Shown piece after piece: positions 45,303 through 55,622 of a stretch of DNA of 64,000 bases. This stretch comes from an uncultured Pirellulaceae bacterium (GTDB lineage: Bacteria; Planctomycetota; Planctomycetia; Pirellulales; Pirellulaceae): NCBI GenBank assembly GCA_938083195.1, contig CALKCK010000010.1, forward strand, positions 1 to 64,000. Direction: 5' to 3'. The translations under genes and the position numbers were made by a program. Below the pieces are notes generated by a model. It did not search any database. It was not told where the DNA came from and was given only the letters and a program-made list of their open reading frames with translations. Every line of letters starts with the position of its first letter. Position 1 is the first letter of the stretch.

Positions 45303-47150
45303 ATGACATTGATGCCTTCCAAAAAAAGAATGCCGCCAAATTGGTATCGGGCAAATTGGCTTCGATTGATTTTAGCCATCCTCGTCTGCCTACTGGGAAT
45401 TTCGGGAGATACCGCGGCGCAGGCTCCCCCGAAAGGCAGTTCGTCAACGGACTGGCGGAGTGAACGAATTGCGTTAGAGGACGAATTCTTGGCGGACCTC
45501 AAACGGATCGCTCAATGGTGCGATGCCAACGGGAAGCCCGAACTCGCTCAGACCACTTTGTCCTTGTTCACCGATCGCGACCCTCGTCGTCAGTATATTT
45601 TCCTCCCTTCAGAAAAATCGATGCCAATTCTCTCGACGGGAGGCTCGCAAGAATGGCTTGATCAAATCAATCAAGCCTCCGTCGATCACGGCAGCCGCAT
45701 TTTTGATCTAGCAAAAAATGCCGGAGATAAAAATGCTGGCAGCTATGCCTACCAGTTACTAAATGAGGTTCTGTTTTACGATCGCGACCACTTAATTACC
45801 CGAAAAATCCTCGGGCATAAGCGACAAAAAGACGGCTGGAACGTCGCCCCTGATTCCCTGCGTTTTAAATCTGCGACGCGCCCCCATGATTTTGTGCAAT
45901 GGCCCGCTAGAAGTTACGTAAGAGTTCTAACACCTCATTTTGAAATCGAATCCAACGCTGAGGAAGCTCGAATCGCCTACTTAGCAAAAGAGCTTGAACA
46001 AACCTACTTAATTTGGCGCCAAGTTTTTTACGACTATTGGGGTAGTTCGGATGCCGTAAAACGCTGGATTGACGGCAGTGGCACTGCCTCTCGCTCGCGA
46101 CGCAGATATCGCATCCTATTTTTCAAAGACCGCGGATCCTACCTGCAACAGCTCGAGCCTTTGGTGCCGGGAATTGAAGTCTCCACCGGATACTACGACG
46201 GCAAAGCGGAAATCTCGTTCTTCTATGACGGCGACAAAACGGCGGAAGATACTTGGCGACACGAATTGACACACCAGTTATTTCGAGAATCAGGTCGCGC
46301 AACAAATCAAAAGGCTTTTGAAAACCAATTCATCTGGCTCGATGAGGGCATCGCAACCTACGCCGAATCCACAGCAAAGAACCAACACCTTTTTGGCGAG
46401 TACTACACTCTCGGCGGGTTTGACTCCCGACGAATACAATATGCCCGGTTTCGTCGTTTTTTAGAAAATTACTACATCCCATCACAAGAACTCTCCGCAC
46501 TTGGACGAGTGGAACTGCAGCAACGAAATGATTTAGTAAGAATTTATTCTGAATCGGCAGGGCTTGCAGAATTCCTGATGAATAGCGAACACGGAGCACT
46601 GCAACCTAAACTAAATCAGTTTTTAAGAATCATGTATCAAGGGAAAGTTAAACCCGGACGCTTTCAATCTGCCATTGGAAAGACTTTTTTAGAACTCGAT
46701 GAGCAATACGTAGATTTTCTAAAAATTCAACCTTCTGAGATAATACGTTTCTTGATTCGTCCCGAATTAAAAACGGAACTCTCACTGCCTGGTGTCAATT
46801 TAACACTAAAAGACTTTGAAGCGATTGGGAAATGCGTCCAACTAAACTGGCTTGATCTTTCGGGAAGCAAACTGCCCAGCGATTGTTTTCTTAAACTTGG
46901 GGCTTGCAACCAATTAAATCAACTCTTTCTCAATGGCTGTCAATTGGAAGAAGGAGCCTTGAACGGTATTTCCTCACTGGATAGCGTTAACGAAATTGAC
47001 TTCAGTGGATCCTCCATCAGTAACCGAGACTTGCCAGCTCTATCCAAGGCTACCCAACTGAAGTCACTTAATCTGACCCGCACGAGGGTCACGGACGATG
47101 GCTTAAAAAATTTGAAAAATCAATTGCCCAATCTCATAATTATTCAGTAA
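45303..47150 (+). CDS. DUF1570 metallopeptidase-like protein with LRR tail
   Basis: 615 aa with a signal peptide (LRLILAILVCLLGISGDTAA). The middle (about residues 200-400) resembles DUF1570: SYVRVLTPHFEIESNAEEAR, then the gluzincin-type zinc motif in TWRHELTHQLFRESG with the distal WLDEGIATYAES glutamate. The last ~130 residues are leucine-rich repeats (LKDFEAIGKCVQLNWLDLSG, QLNQLFLNGCQLEEGAL, LKSLNLTRTRVTDDGL). A peptidase-like domain is thus fused to a likely binding domain. ATG 45303 was chosen because the signal peptide starts soon after. Confidence 0.8.
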   Translation: MTLMPSKKRMPPNWYRANWLRLILAILVCLLGISGDTAAQAPPKGSSSTDWRSERIALEDEFLADLKRIAQWCDANGKPELAQTTLSLFTDRDPRRQYIFLPSEKSMPILSTGGSQEWLDQINQASVDHGSRIFDLAKNAGDKNAGSYAYQLLNEVLFYDRDHLITRKILGHKRQKDGWNVAPDSLRFKSATRPHDFVQWPARSYVRVLTPHFEIESNAEEARIAYLAKELEQTYLIWRQVFYDYWGSSDAVKRWIDGSGTASRSRRRYRILFFKDRGSYLQQLEPLVPGIEVSTGYYDGKAEISFFYDGDKTAEDTWRHELTHQLFRESGRATNQKAFENQFIWLDEGIATYAESTAKNQHLFGEYYTLGGFDSRRIQYARFRRFLENYYIPSQELSALGRVELQQRNDLVRIYSESAGLAEFLMNSEHGALQPKLNQFLRIMYQGKVKPGRFQSAIGKTFLELDEQYVDFLKIQPSEIIRFLIRPELKTELSLPGVNLTLKDFEAIGKCVQLNWLDLSGSKLPSDCFLKLGACNQLNQLFLNGCQLEEGALNGISSLDSVNEIDFSGSSISNRDLPALSKATQLKSLNLTRTRVTDDGLKNLKNQLPNLIIIQ

Positions 47151-47221
47151 CTTCCTGCCCAATCAATAACCGCTGAAGTGGCAATTCGAACTCTTAACTC
47201 ACCCCCAACTGGACTTCCCTG

Positions 47222-48001
47222 ATGAAACCTTGGAAACTCGCCGACAACAACTACGGGCATGTTAAAAACCAAAATTATGAGGTCGCAGTACTTCCATTAG
47301 GTGCCACCGAACCTCACAACCTTCACCTTCCATATGGAACAGATCTATTCGAAGCTTCCATCGTTGGGGATAAAATCTGCGAAGCGGCTCACCATGCTGG
47401 CGCCAAGGTCGTCCTATTACCTACCATTCCCTTTGGAACCGAAACGAATCTCCGCGAGTTTCCTCTCGCGATCAATCTCAATCCATCAACCCTCCACATG
47501 GTTATTCGAGATATCGTTGACTCCCTGTTGAATGATGGAATTAAAAAAATTGTCTTACTTAACAGTCATGGTGGAAACGGCTTCAAACCGCTCCTGAGAG
47601 AACTGTCAGGAAAAAATGAAGCTCATGTTTTTTTATGCAATTGGTACCAAGCGCTCGAAGATGTCTACTTTGATATTTTTGAGAAAGCAGAAGACCACGC
47701 GGGTGAAATGGAAACATCCTTTGGGCTCGCTTTTTTTCCCGAATTAGTCGCGAAAAACCCAGATGGCACCTTAAATGCTGACGACGGATCGACACGACCA
47801 GCAAAACTCGACGCGTTGAATCGTGGATGGGTTTCCATCACCCGCCCCTGGCATCTACTCACACAAAACTCTGGTGCGGCCGACCCCCATGCGGCAAGCG
47901 AGGAAAAAGGACAAAAAATGATGGATGTATTGGTCGAAAGGCTTGGGAAGTTTCTCGTCCAATTATCCGACGAACAAATTACCGACCAATTCCCGTACTA
48001 A
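47222..48001 (+). CDS. Creatininase-family amidohydrolase
   Basis: 259 aa, no signal peptide. Metal ligands of the family are visible in LGATEPHNLHLPYGTDLFEA (Glu, His, Asp), VLLNSHGGNG and EDHAGEMETS. Family members open cyclic amides, for example creatinine or F420 precursor intermediates; the substrate here is unknown. It starts at ATG 47222, 71 bp after the preceding gene. tRNA-His follows downstream. Confidence 0.88.
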   Translation: MKPWKLADNNYGHVKNQNYEVAVLPLGATEPHNLHLPYGTDLFEASIVGDKICEAAHHAGAKVVLLPTIPFGTETNLREFPLAINLNPSTLHMVIRDIVDSLLNDGIKKIVLLNSHGGNGFKPLLRELSGKNEAHVFLCNWYQALEDVYFDIFEKAEDHAGEMETSFGLAFFPELVAKNPDGTLNADDGSTRPAKLDALNRGWVSITRPWHLLTQNSGAADPHAASEEKGQKMMDVLVERLGKFLVQLSDEQITDQFPY

Positions 48002-48102
48002 CCGTAAAATCGGCGTTGAGGCAAAAAAACGCGTTGACCATCGAACGACCTCAGCTTAAAATTCCGCCTCTGTGACCGCACGCAGCGAGTCGCAGTATCG
48101 AT

Positions 48103-48177
48103 GGTGGGTATAGCTCAATTGGTTAGAGCGCTGGATTGTGATTCCAGAGGCTGGGGGTTCAAGTCCCCTTACTCACC
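48103..48177 (+). tRNA. tRNA-His (GTG)
   Basis: The acceptor stem GTGGGTA (48104-48110) pairs with TACTCAC (48170-48176). The anticodon loop TTGTGAT (48136-48142) holds GTG at 48138-48140. The T-arm is GGGGG-TTCAAGT-CCCCT. G-1 (48103) opposite C73 (48177) is the mark of tRNA-His. CCA is not encoded. Confidence 0.96.
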
Positions 48178-48186
48178 CTTCACCTC

Positions 48187-48220
48187 AAGCCCGTAAAACT
48201 TTGGTTTTGCGGGCTTTTTT
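48187..48220 (+). terminator. Terminator after tRNA-His
   Basis: A 13-bp stem AAGCCCGTAAAAC (48187-48199) / GTTTTGCGGGCTT (48204-48216) with loop TTTG and one G-T pair is followed by a T-run. Confidence 0.92.
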
Positions 48221-48358
48221 CGTCTTCATTCGCGAGATTCTCCCAACACCTGAACTCCGATGTATTTTGGTTTTAGCCACAAGCGACTTGCCTTTTTCAC
48301 GCGTGCTCCTATCATTCCGCCAAGTCAGTTTGGGGCAACACGCTGATGGGATTCGAAG

Positions 48359-49837
48359 ATGTCAATTTATTCACGCAGTAATTTTCTGCGAGTCTTTCTG
48401 TTCGGCTTGGTTCTATCCTCCCTAACCGTTCCCGCAGAAGCTCGATTTTTTCAAGACGAAAAAAAACAAACCACGGGTGAAGGTCTGTTCAACAAGGTCT
48501 GGAAACCCAGCGAAGCTGAATCAAGAGATAGCGGCGATGGCCTCGGGCCAATGTTTAACGGAATCTCCTGCGTTGCCTGTCACAATCAAGGCGGAGTTGG
48601 CGGCAGCGGAGACAACATTGCGAATGTTCAAATCTTGACCGTTCTTCCTCGACAAGATAGCCGAAGAAAATTCCGTCTCGATCAGGTCGCTCTCGAAATG
48701 CTGTTTCAACAAGCCGTGAAACTACATCCCGATTTTCAGCTTCAAAATTCTATCACCCTACACCGATCCAGTGTCCAAAATGCGGAATACAACAATTGGC
48801 TCAAGGACGTTTTCGAATTTAAAAGCGTTGCCAAAGCCACTGGCTTTGAAAGCAATAGAAACCTGCTACGAGAGCGAGGTCGCTTACTAACGGAAACGCC
48901 GATACATCGAGTCAAAAAAGGATCGGCCAAAGATCGCTTTACAATCCAAATCTCTCGCCGTAATACACCGTCGCTGTTTGGCGTCGGTGTTATTGACAGA
49001 ATTTCCGATCAGGACATCCTAGCTTTAGAGTCTACCCAAAAGAATACAGACGGCCCAGTGAAAGGCATAGCGCCAATCTCTGATGATGGGAGAATTGGGA
49101 AATTTGGCTGGCGAGGAGAACAATCATCGGTCGCAAAATTCACCTCGCAAGCTTGCGCAATCGAATTAGGACTATCTAATGCTGAACACCCACAAGCCAG
49201 AATTCCATTTCCTAAGTCTCATCAGTCAAGCCAACAACGCCACGATATTTCAAAATCTGAAATAATGAAACTTGTCGAATTTGTTAACTCCTTAAACCCA
49301 ATCGCCGCCAGACTTCCCAAAACCAATAACGAATCGCAGTTACTTCAAAAAGGACAGGACCAATTTAAGACGATTGGCTGCGCTGCATGTCACGTCCAAA
49401 CCGTTGGTATCGCCCAAAATGTATTTAGTGATTTCCTTCTTCATGACATGGGCTCTGAATTGGCCGATGCATCGCACTCGATTAAGATAAAAACACAATC
49501 TGTCTTTGGCCGCACCGAACAGGAATTCGAAATAAAAAACCCTCAGCGCTGGCAAACACCACCGCTTTGGGGTGCCGCGCTCTCCGCTCCCTACATGCAT
49601 GACGGCCGATCCGATTCCTTTCATGATGCAATCCTCGTTCATGGTGGAGAAGCAGCTTCCTCGGTCGACAAGTATCAAAGACTGGCACCTTTAGACCGAA
49701 AGCTGTTGCTAGAGTTCTTGCAGGCTCTGGGGGACAATTCGAAAAAAGAAATGAACAAACTCGCACCGGCCGCCCATGGCTGGGGAGTTCCTCCGGAAAG
49801 ATCCCGCAAAGGTCGTCTTGTGCGAAAACAGCCTTAG
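48359..49837 (+). CDS. Di-haem oxidoreductase (DUF1111 type)
   Basis: 492 aa with a signal peptide (VFLFGLVLSSLTVPAEARFF). Two haem-binding motifs are present: NGISCVACHNQGGVGGSGD (near residue 70) and TIGCAACHVQTV (near 340). GLGPMFN, APYMHDGRSDSFHDAILVHG and LLEFLQALG are further family features. The family resembles cytochrome-c peroxidases and is called di-haem or thiol oxidoreductase. It acts in the periplasm. A second similar haem protein lies at 29851, so this organism seems to use several such proteins. Confidence 0.92.
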   Translation: MSIYSRSNFLRVFLFGLVLSSLTVPAEARFFQDEKKQTTGEGLFNKVWKPSEAESRDSGDGLGPMFNGISCVACHNQGGVGGSGDNIANVQILTVLPRQDSRRKFRLDQVALEMLFQQAVKLHPDFQLQNSITLHRSSVQNAEYNNWLKDVFEFKSVAKATGFESNRNLLRERGRLLTETPIHRVKKGSAKDRFTIQISRRNTPSLFGVGVIDRISDQDILALESTQKNTDGPVKGIAPISDDGRIGKFGWRGEQSSVAKFTSQACAIELGLSNAEHPQARIPFPKSHQSSQQRHDISKSEIMKLVEFVNSLNPIAARLPKTNNESQLLQKGQDQFKTIGCAACHVQTVGIAQNVFSDFLLHDMGSELADASHSIKIKTQSVFGRTEQEFEIKNPQRWQTPPLWGAALSAPYMHDGRSDSFHDAILVHGGEAASSVDKYQRLAPLDRKLLLEFLQALGDNSKKEMNKLAPAAHGWGVPPERSRKGRLVRKQP

Positions 49838-50139
49838 CCCCAACATTTTAAGTCAGCAAAAACGATTCTTTTCGGTGTACTCAAAAACTTCAAACGCCTA
49901 TTTTTCATCGCGTTTTAGACGCAAATTTTGATTGAATTTGATGGTCGATTTCCGATCACCGTCCTGACCGGTCACTTACGGCGAGTTATTACACAGAACC
50001 TACATCAAATCATGAACATTTAGTTCATTTTCCCGCAGGGCGCGACTAAACTTGTCTCTCTGGCTACGAGCCTGATTGAATCCATCGGATTAATAAGTTG
50101 ATCCCAAATTTACGCCTAGTTCTGCTTCGGAGTTTTACC
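49838..50139. other. Intergenic region, nothing recognised
   Basis: The 300-bp gap separates two rightward genes. No open frame, clear hairpin or RNA gene was recognised. It should contain the promoter of the BNR-repeat gene. GGAG at 50129-50132 is that gene's ribosome site. Confidence 0.45.
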
Positions 50140-53100
50140 ATGCCTCAACGGTGCCTTGCCCTTCCTTTTGCACTTCTGTTATTTTTCGCCATCGGAATAA
50201 ACTCTGTCTTAGTCGGTCAAGATTCCGACCAACCAAAAGACGAGTCGCCTGCAATCAAATCCAGTTTATTTTCTTCACTCAGATTCCGTGGAATTGGCCC
50301 GGCATTAATGTCGGGACGAATTGGAGACATCGTCGTTGACCCTGTCAAACGCAGCACTTGGTATGTAGCAGCTTGCAGTGGGGGGGTCTGGAAAACCACA
50401 AATGCTGGAGTCACCTGGAAACCAATTTTTGATGGCCAAGGAAGTTATTCAATTGGATGCCTCGCGTTAGACCCAAACGATCGATTCACGTTATGGGTTG
50501 GTACCGGCGAGAATAATTCTCAACGAAGCGTTGGCTATGGCGACGGACTTTACAAATCAACCGATGGCGGGGCGAGCTTCAAAAAGGTCGGCTTGGAAAC
50601 CAGTGAGCACATCGGAAAGATCATTGTCCACCCCGAGGATTCGAATGTTGTATTCGTCGCTGCTCAGGGCCCGCTCTGGAAAGAAGGGGGAGATCGGGGA
50701 CTCTACAAGACATCAGACGGAGGTAAAACTTGGAAAAAGGTTCTCGACATTAGCGAGAACACAGGCGTCAACGAAGTCCATATGGATCCCAATAATCCAA
50801 ACATCATGTACGCCTCCGCTTATCAGCGGCGACGACACACTTGGGTTCTTATCGACGGTGGCCCCGAATCTGGAGTTTATAAATCAATCGATGGAGGGGA
50901 AACTTGGAAATCCATTAATCGCGGATTACCGGGTGGTGACAAAGGACGAATTGGATTGGCCGTTTCCCCCATCAACCCGGAAATTTTGTATGCCATCGTC
51001 GAAGCAGCAGATGGCGGCGGTTTCTACCGCAGCAGTAACAAGGGAGAGTCATGGTCAAAAATGAGCAGCTACCTTTCCTCAAGTCCACAATACTATCAGG
51101 AAATTGTCGCCTGCCCGCACCAGTTTGACCGCGTCTATTCACTCGACACTTACAATATGGTTTCAGAGGATGGTGGAAAGACATTTAATCGGCTGGGCGA
51201 AGCAGATAAACATGTCGACAACCATGCATTGGTCATCGACCCTGTCGACCCTGATCACTTGATCCTTGGCTGCGATGGAGGTGTTTATGAAACTTGGGAT
51301 CGTGGAAAAACCTATGATTTCAAATCCAACTTACCCATCACTCAATTCTATAAAGTCGCAGTCTCAAATGAGAAACCGTTTTATTACATTTACGGTGGAA
51401 CTCAGGACAATGCGACTCAAGGTGGACCATCACGAACTAACAACTCACACGGCATTCGTAATAGTGATTGGTTTATCACCGTTTTTGGTGATGGATTTGA
51501 TCCGGCAGTCGATCCTGAAGACCCCGATACAATTTACTCGCAATGGCAGTACGGTGGACTCGTCCGTTTCAATCGCAAAACTGGCGAACGAGTGGACATT
51601 AAACCTCAACCAGAAATTGAAACTCCCCCACTGCGTTGGAACTGGGATTCAGCCTTATTGATTTCACCGCACAATCACGAGCGAATTTATTACGGATCTC
51701 AAATTCTCTTTGCCAGCAACAATCGTGGAGACAGTTGGGAAGCGATTAGCCCAGACCTATCTCGGAATCTCGACCGCAATAAACTCAAGGTAATGGGGCG
51801 AGTTTGGGGACCCGACGCGGTCGCAAAAAATGCGTCAACTTCCCAGTACGGAACGATTGTTAGTGTCAGCGAATCTCCTCTTGTTGAAGGTCTGATTTAT
51901 GTTGGCACCGATGACGGAATGGTTCAAATCACTGAAGACGGAGGTGGAAATTGGCGAGGTGTCAGCAAATTCGGATCGTTAGAAATTCCAGAATTTGGTT
52001 ACATCAACGATATCGAAGCTGACTTACACGATCCTGATACGGTTTACGTCGCAATCAACAATCACAAACGCGGGGACTTCCAACCCTATATCGTAAAATC
52101 AACAGATCGCGGAAAAACCTGGGTTAACATCACCAGCAACCTCCCAGAACGAGGCAGCGTTTATACGCTTAAACAAGATCACGAAGCAGCGAACCTCCTT
52201 TTCTGCGGAACTGAATTTGGTTGCTTCACCACCGTCGATGGTGGAAAAAAATGGCTCAAGCTCGGTTCAGGGCTGCCGACCGTCGCGATCCGCGATATTG
52301 AAATCCAACGTGACGAAAACGATTTGGTTTTGGCGTCATTCGGTCGTGGATTCTATGTTCTCGATGACTACTCACCGATGCGGCATATCACCGCTGAGTT
52401 AGCCAACGAAAACGCCATTATGCCAATCCGAAAGGGGTTAATTTACGGAGTGTCGTCGCCCCTCGCTGGCGGAACGCGTGCTTTCCAAGGTTCTAACTTC
52501 TTTACTGCCCCCAACCCGACTTACGGCGTAGCAATCACCTATCACCTTAAGGATTCGTTGAAAACAAAAAAGTCCGAGCGAACCTCGAAGGATCGAAAAC
52601 TAGCCGCTGCAGGGAAAGACACTCCCTATCCCAGTTGGGAACGCTTTAAGGAAGAAGACCGAGAAGGGTCACCTCGGGTAGAACTAAATATCCGCGACAC
52701 CAAAGGAACCTTAGTGCGTCGACTCAGAGGCAGCACTTCTAGTGGAACGCATCGCACCAACTGGGATCTCCGTTACGGTGGCGGTAGTCGCGGCATGTTG
52801 GCTATTCCCGGAAAATATACGGTAGATATTACTCAGACCGTCGACGGTAAAACGACTGAATTAGTCGGCGCAACAGAATTTGAAATTGAACCGCTGCTCT
52901 ACGGTCAAACCAGCGGACCTGACCGCGAGGCAATCCTTAAGTTTGTAAAGAAAGCACAATCGCTTTCAAAATCACTTCAAGGTGCAAACCAGATTGCGGC
53001 CAACTCGCAAGAAACCCTCGACGCGATCGAACGTGTGATTTCAAATTCTCTCGAACTCGATGCAGCTCTTTTAAACGAGGTGCGTGCCGTTCAATTACAA

Positions 53101-53394
53101 CTGATGGATTTAATGGAGCAATTCGAGGGTGACCCGACTAAACCAACACGGAATGAGCCTGCAGCGCCTGGGATCAGTCGGCGAGTCAGAACAATGATGT
53201 TTGGTGCCATGGGTAGCACAGAGGGGCCTACCGGAACCCATAAGCGGCAATATGAAATTGCTTTAAAGCAATTCCAGAAAGCCTCCAAAGAGCTTGAGAA
53301 AATTGTTAACATTGAAATACCAAAACTCAACAAAAAGCTTGATGCTGCAAATGCAGCGTGGACTCCGGGAAGAAAAATTCCGCGAGTAAAATAA
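50140..53394 (+). CDS. Large secreted BNR/sortilin-like beta-propeller protein
   Basis: 1084 aa from ATG 50140 (GGAG seven bases upstream, signal peptide right after); the open frame extends to a TTG at 50098. Asp-box repeats recur (GLYKSTDGGASFKKV, GLYKTSDGGKTWKKV, GVYKSIDGGETWKSI, GFYRSSNKGESWSKM), forming one or two propellers as in VPS10/sortilin and GH33/GH74-like proteins. The C-terminal ~300 residues hold a beta-sandwich-like part (TRAFQGSNFFTAPNPTYGVA, SSGTHRTNWDLRYGGGSRG) and a helical tail. No glycosidase catalytic residues are obvious. The role is unknown; such proteins are common in planctomycetes and Bacteroidetes. Confidence 0.85.
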   Translation: MPQRCLALPFALLLFFAIGINSVLVGQDSDQPKDESPAIKSSLFSSLRFRGIGPALMSGRIGDIVVDPVKRSTWYVAACSGGVWKTTNAGVTWKPIFDGQGSYSIGCLALDPNDRFTLWVGTGENNSQRSVGYGDGLYKSTDGGASFKKVGLETSEHIGKIIVHPEDSNVVFVAAQGPLWKEGGDRGLYKTSDGGKTWKKVLDISENTGVNEVHMDPNNPNIMYASAYQRRRHTWVLIDGGPESGVYKSIDGGETWKSINRGLPGGDKGRIGLAVSPINPEILYAIVEAADGGGFYRSSNKGESWSKMSSYLSSSPQYYQEIVACPHQFDRVYSLDTYNMVSEDGGKTFNRLGEADKHVDNHALVIDPVDPDHLILGCDGGVYETWDRGKTYDFKSNLPITQFYKVAVSNEKPFYYIYGGTQDNATQGGPSRTNNSHGIRNSDWFITVFGDGFDPAVDPEDPDTIYSQWQYGGLVRFNRKTGERVDIKPQPEIETPPLRWNWDSALLISPHNHERIYYGSQILFASNNRGDSWEAISPDLSRNLDRNKLKVMGRVWGPDAVAKNASTSQYGTIVSVSESPLVEGLIYVGTDDGMVQITEDGGGNWRGVSKFGSLEIPEFGYINDIEADLHDPDTVYVAINNHKRGDFQPYIVKSTDRGKTWVNITSNLPERGSVYTLKQDHEAANLLFCGTEFGCFTTVDGGKKWLKLGSGLPTVAIRDIEIQRDENDLVLASFGRGFYVLDDYSPMRHITAELANENAIMPIRKGLIYGVSSPLAGGTRAFQGSNFFTAPNPTYGVAITYHLKDSLKTKKSERTSKDRKLAAAGKDTPYPSWERFKEEDREGSPRVELNIRDTKGTLVRRLRGSTSSGTHRTNWDLRYGGGSRGMLAIPGKYTVDITQTVDGKTTELVGATEFEIEPLLYGQTSGPDREAILKFVKKAQSLSKSLQGANQIAANSQETLDAIERVISNSLELDAALLNEVRAVQLQLMDLMEQFEGDPTKPTRNEPAAPGISRRVRTMMFGAMGSTEGPTGTHKRQYEIALKQFQKASKELEKIVNIEIPKLNKKLDAANAAWTPGRKIPRVK

Positions 53395-53567
53395 AGAGCG
53401 ATTGCGGAAATCGAGGATTTTCGCAAACGTTGGTAAAAGCCTATCTTTCGAGTATTGCTTGAAAAATCGAATCCAGCCAAGACGACCCACGGGTTTGCCC
53501 CGTGTGGTCGCGGGCGAGGCTTCATTTTAGAATGTCGCCTGAATCATTCGGTTTTCCAGGCGCTCCC

Positions 53568-55601
53568 ATGGCACAATTCACGTCTTCCAATCCCCCCGAC
53601 TCAAACGTTGTCTCAGAGATTGAATCGTCAGTTACGAATCATCTCTGTTTCCGCTCGCGTTGGTCAGAGCTGCTCAAACGGGCTCGTCAAATCCACCCCC
53701 CCATCGCCCCTCAGGCTTACATTCATCTTTGGGAAAGATGCCGTGATCAATTTCAACCCAACAACCAGTTGACTCCTATCTGGTTTCCAAACGACAGCGA
53801 CCTTAAGAAATCGAATGTTTACTGTTGGATGAGCGAATTGGGATTGGAAGAATTCCCGGAATTTCACCGGTGGACCACGTCTTCTCGAACTGCCTTTTGG
53901 GCCGACGCCATCGAAAAAGTGGGAGTGAAATTTAACCGAGAACCTGTGAAACTTCTCAACCAAGATGAGGGTACCGCCACGGCAATTTGGCTCGACCAAG
54001 CGAGACTCAACATTGCCGACAGCTGTTTTTCGGCACCGCCCACTGATATCGCTATTCTCTTTCAAAAACCAGGGCAGCCGATTCAGCGTCAAAGCTATCA
54101 AGAATTAAGAGACCGAGCCAATCGAGTCGCCAACAGTTTGGTCAATGCTGGTTGCGAACCAGGGGACGCCATCGCGGTTGTGATGCCGATGACGGCGTGG
54201 TCCATTGCAATTTACCTCGGTATCGTCCTCGCTGGATGCTCAGTCGTCTCCATCGCTGATAGCTTCGCTGCTCCAGAGATTTCGACGCGTTTAACAATTT
54301 CTAAAGCAAAATTTGTTCTCACCTATGATCATCAAAATCGCGCTGGAAAAAAACTACCTCTCTTTTCAAAAGTCACCACAGCAACCGAAATCCCGGCAAT
54401 TGTCCTGACTACAGACGTAGAACCCAGCTGTACGCTTCGCCCTCAAGATATTGCCTGGACAGATTTCCTCGCCGCGGAAACAGAGTTCGACTCCGTAGAC
54501 TGTGCCAGCGATGCCACAATTAATATTCTTTTCTCCAGTGGCACCACGGGAGATCCGAAAGCTATTCCCTGGAACCACACGACTCCGATCAAATGTGCTG
54601 TGGATGGGTACTGCCATCAAAACATTCACCCCAAAGACGTCTGTGCCTGGCCAACGAATCTTGGCTGGATGATGGGTCCTTGGTTGATTTTTGCCAGCCT
54701 TATAAACAAGGCCACTATTGCCCTCTACGAAGACGCTCCCTCCGGCATTGAGTTTGGCACATTTATCCAAAAAGCTGAAGTCACTATGTTGGGCGTAGTT
54801 CCGACAATTGTAAAAGCATGGGAAGCCAGCGGGTGTATGAACGACCTTGATTGGTCAAAAATCAAGTGTTTCAGTTCCACTGGAGAGAGCTCTCAAGCAA
54901 ACACCATGGTTTTTTTATCGGCGCTGGCTAACATCAAGCCAGTGATCGAGTATTGCGGAGGCACCGAAATTGGCGGCGGCTACGTTTCCTCGGTTGACGT
55001 TCTTCCTAACGTCCCAGCCGCCTTCAATTCACCAGCGGTTGGTTTGGACTTTCTTTTGATCGATCCAATCGACCACCAAGTCAGCGAACAAGGCGAGGTC
55101 TTTCTTGTCCCACCTTCTATCGGTTTAAGTGACCGCCTGATCAATCGAGACCATTTTGAAACCTACTATGCCAAAACACCACGACTTCCCAATACGCCTC
55201 AGCTACGCCGCCACGGAGACTATTTCCGGAAATTTCCGACCGCCAACGGCCCAGTTTTCGAAGCGGGTGGACGGGCGGACGACACCATGAATCTCGGAGG
55301 CATTAAGATAAGCTCCGCGGAAATCGAACGAGTACTCAACCACGTCGAACCGGTCGTCGAATCAGCAGCCGTCTCTTACTCTCCCTCACATGGACCCGAT
55401 CAATTAATTATCTTTGCAGTTCTCAGCCGTGAAACGGACATGGGCCATCTTCAGAAAGAGATGAATCAAGCGTTAAAAACTGAGCTGAACCCGCTATTCA
55501 AAGTCCACTCTGTCGAATCTGTCTCGGCGATGCCAAGAACGGCATCTGGGAAAGTCATGCGAAGAAAACTCCGCGACCTGATCGAGCCCGAGACCAACTA
55601 A
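53568..55601 (+). CDS. AMP-forming acyl-CoA synthetase, AAE17/18-like
   Basis: 677 aa from ATG 53568; the frame reaches back to GTG 53502. It shows the AMP-binding signature FSSGTTGDPKAIPWNHTTP, then WPTNLGWMMGPWLIFASL, EYCGGTEIGGGYVSS, GDYFRK, GGRADDTMNLGGIKISSAE (A8 hinge) and the catalytic Lys in TASGKVMRR. The long N-terminal region resembles acetyl- or acetoacetyl-CoA synthetases. The WMMGPWLIFASLI stretch resembles plant AAE17/18. The substrate is a carboxylic acid of unknown length. It converges with the kinase-like gene at 55623. Confidence 0.9.
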   Translation: MAQFTSSNPPDSNVVSEIESSVTNHLCFRSRWSELLKRARQIHPPIAPQAYIHLWERCRDQFQPNNQLTPIWFPNDSDLKKSNVYCWMSELGLEEFPEFHRWTTSSRTAFWADAIEKVGVKFNREPVKLLNQDEGTATAIWLDQARLNIADSCFSAPPTDIAILFQKPGQPIQRQSYQELRDRANRVANSLVNAGCEPGDAIAVVMPMTAWSIAIYLGIVLAGCSVVSIADSFAAPEISTRLTISKAKFVLTYDHQNRAGKKLPLFSKVTTATEIPAIVLTTDVEPSCTLRPQDIAWTDFLAAETEFDSVDCASDATINILFSSGTTGDPKAIPWNHTTPIKCAVDGYCHQNIHPKDVCAWPTNLGWMMGPWLIFASLINKATIALYEDAPSGIEFGTFIQKAEVTMLGVVPTIVKAWEASGCMNDLDWSKIKCFSSTGESSQANTMVFLSALANIKPVIEYCGGTEIGGGYVSSVDVLPNVPAAFNSPAVGLDFLLIDPIDHQVSEQGEVFLVPPSIGLSDRLINRDHFETYYAKTPRLPNTPQLRRHGDYFRKFPTANGPVFEAGGRADDTMNLGGIKISSAEIERVLNHVEPVVESAAVSYSPSHGPDQLIIFAVLSRETDMGHLQKEMNQALKTELNPLFKVHSVESVSAMPRTASGKVMRRKLRDLIEPETN

Positions 55602-55622
55602 TCTGAGAGGGGATTGGGCCAT

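Noticed and set aside
45206-45463. 85-aa open frame overlapping the ends of pepF and the DUF1570 gene
   Set aside because: Overlaps two well-supported genes and shows no family sequence.
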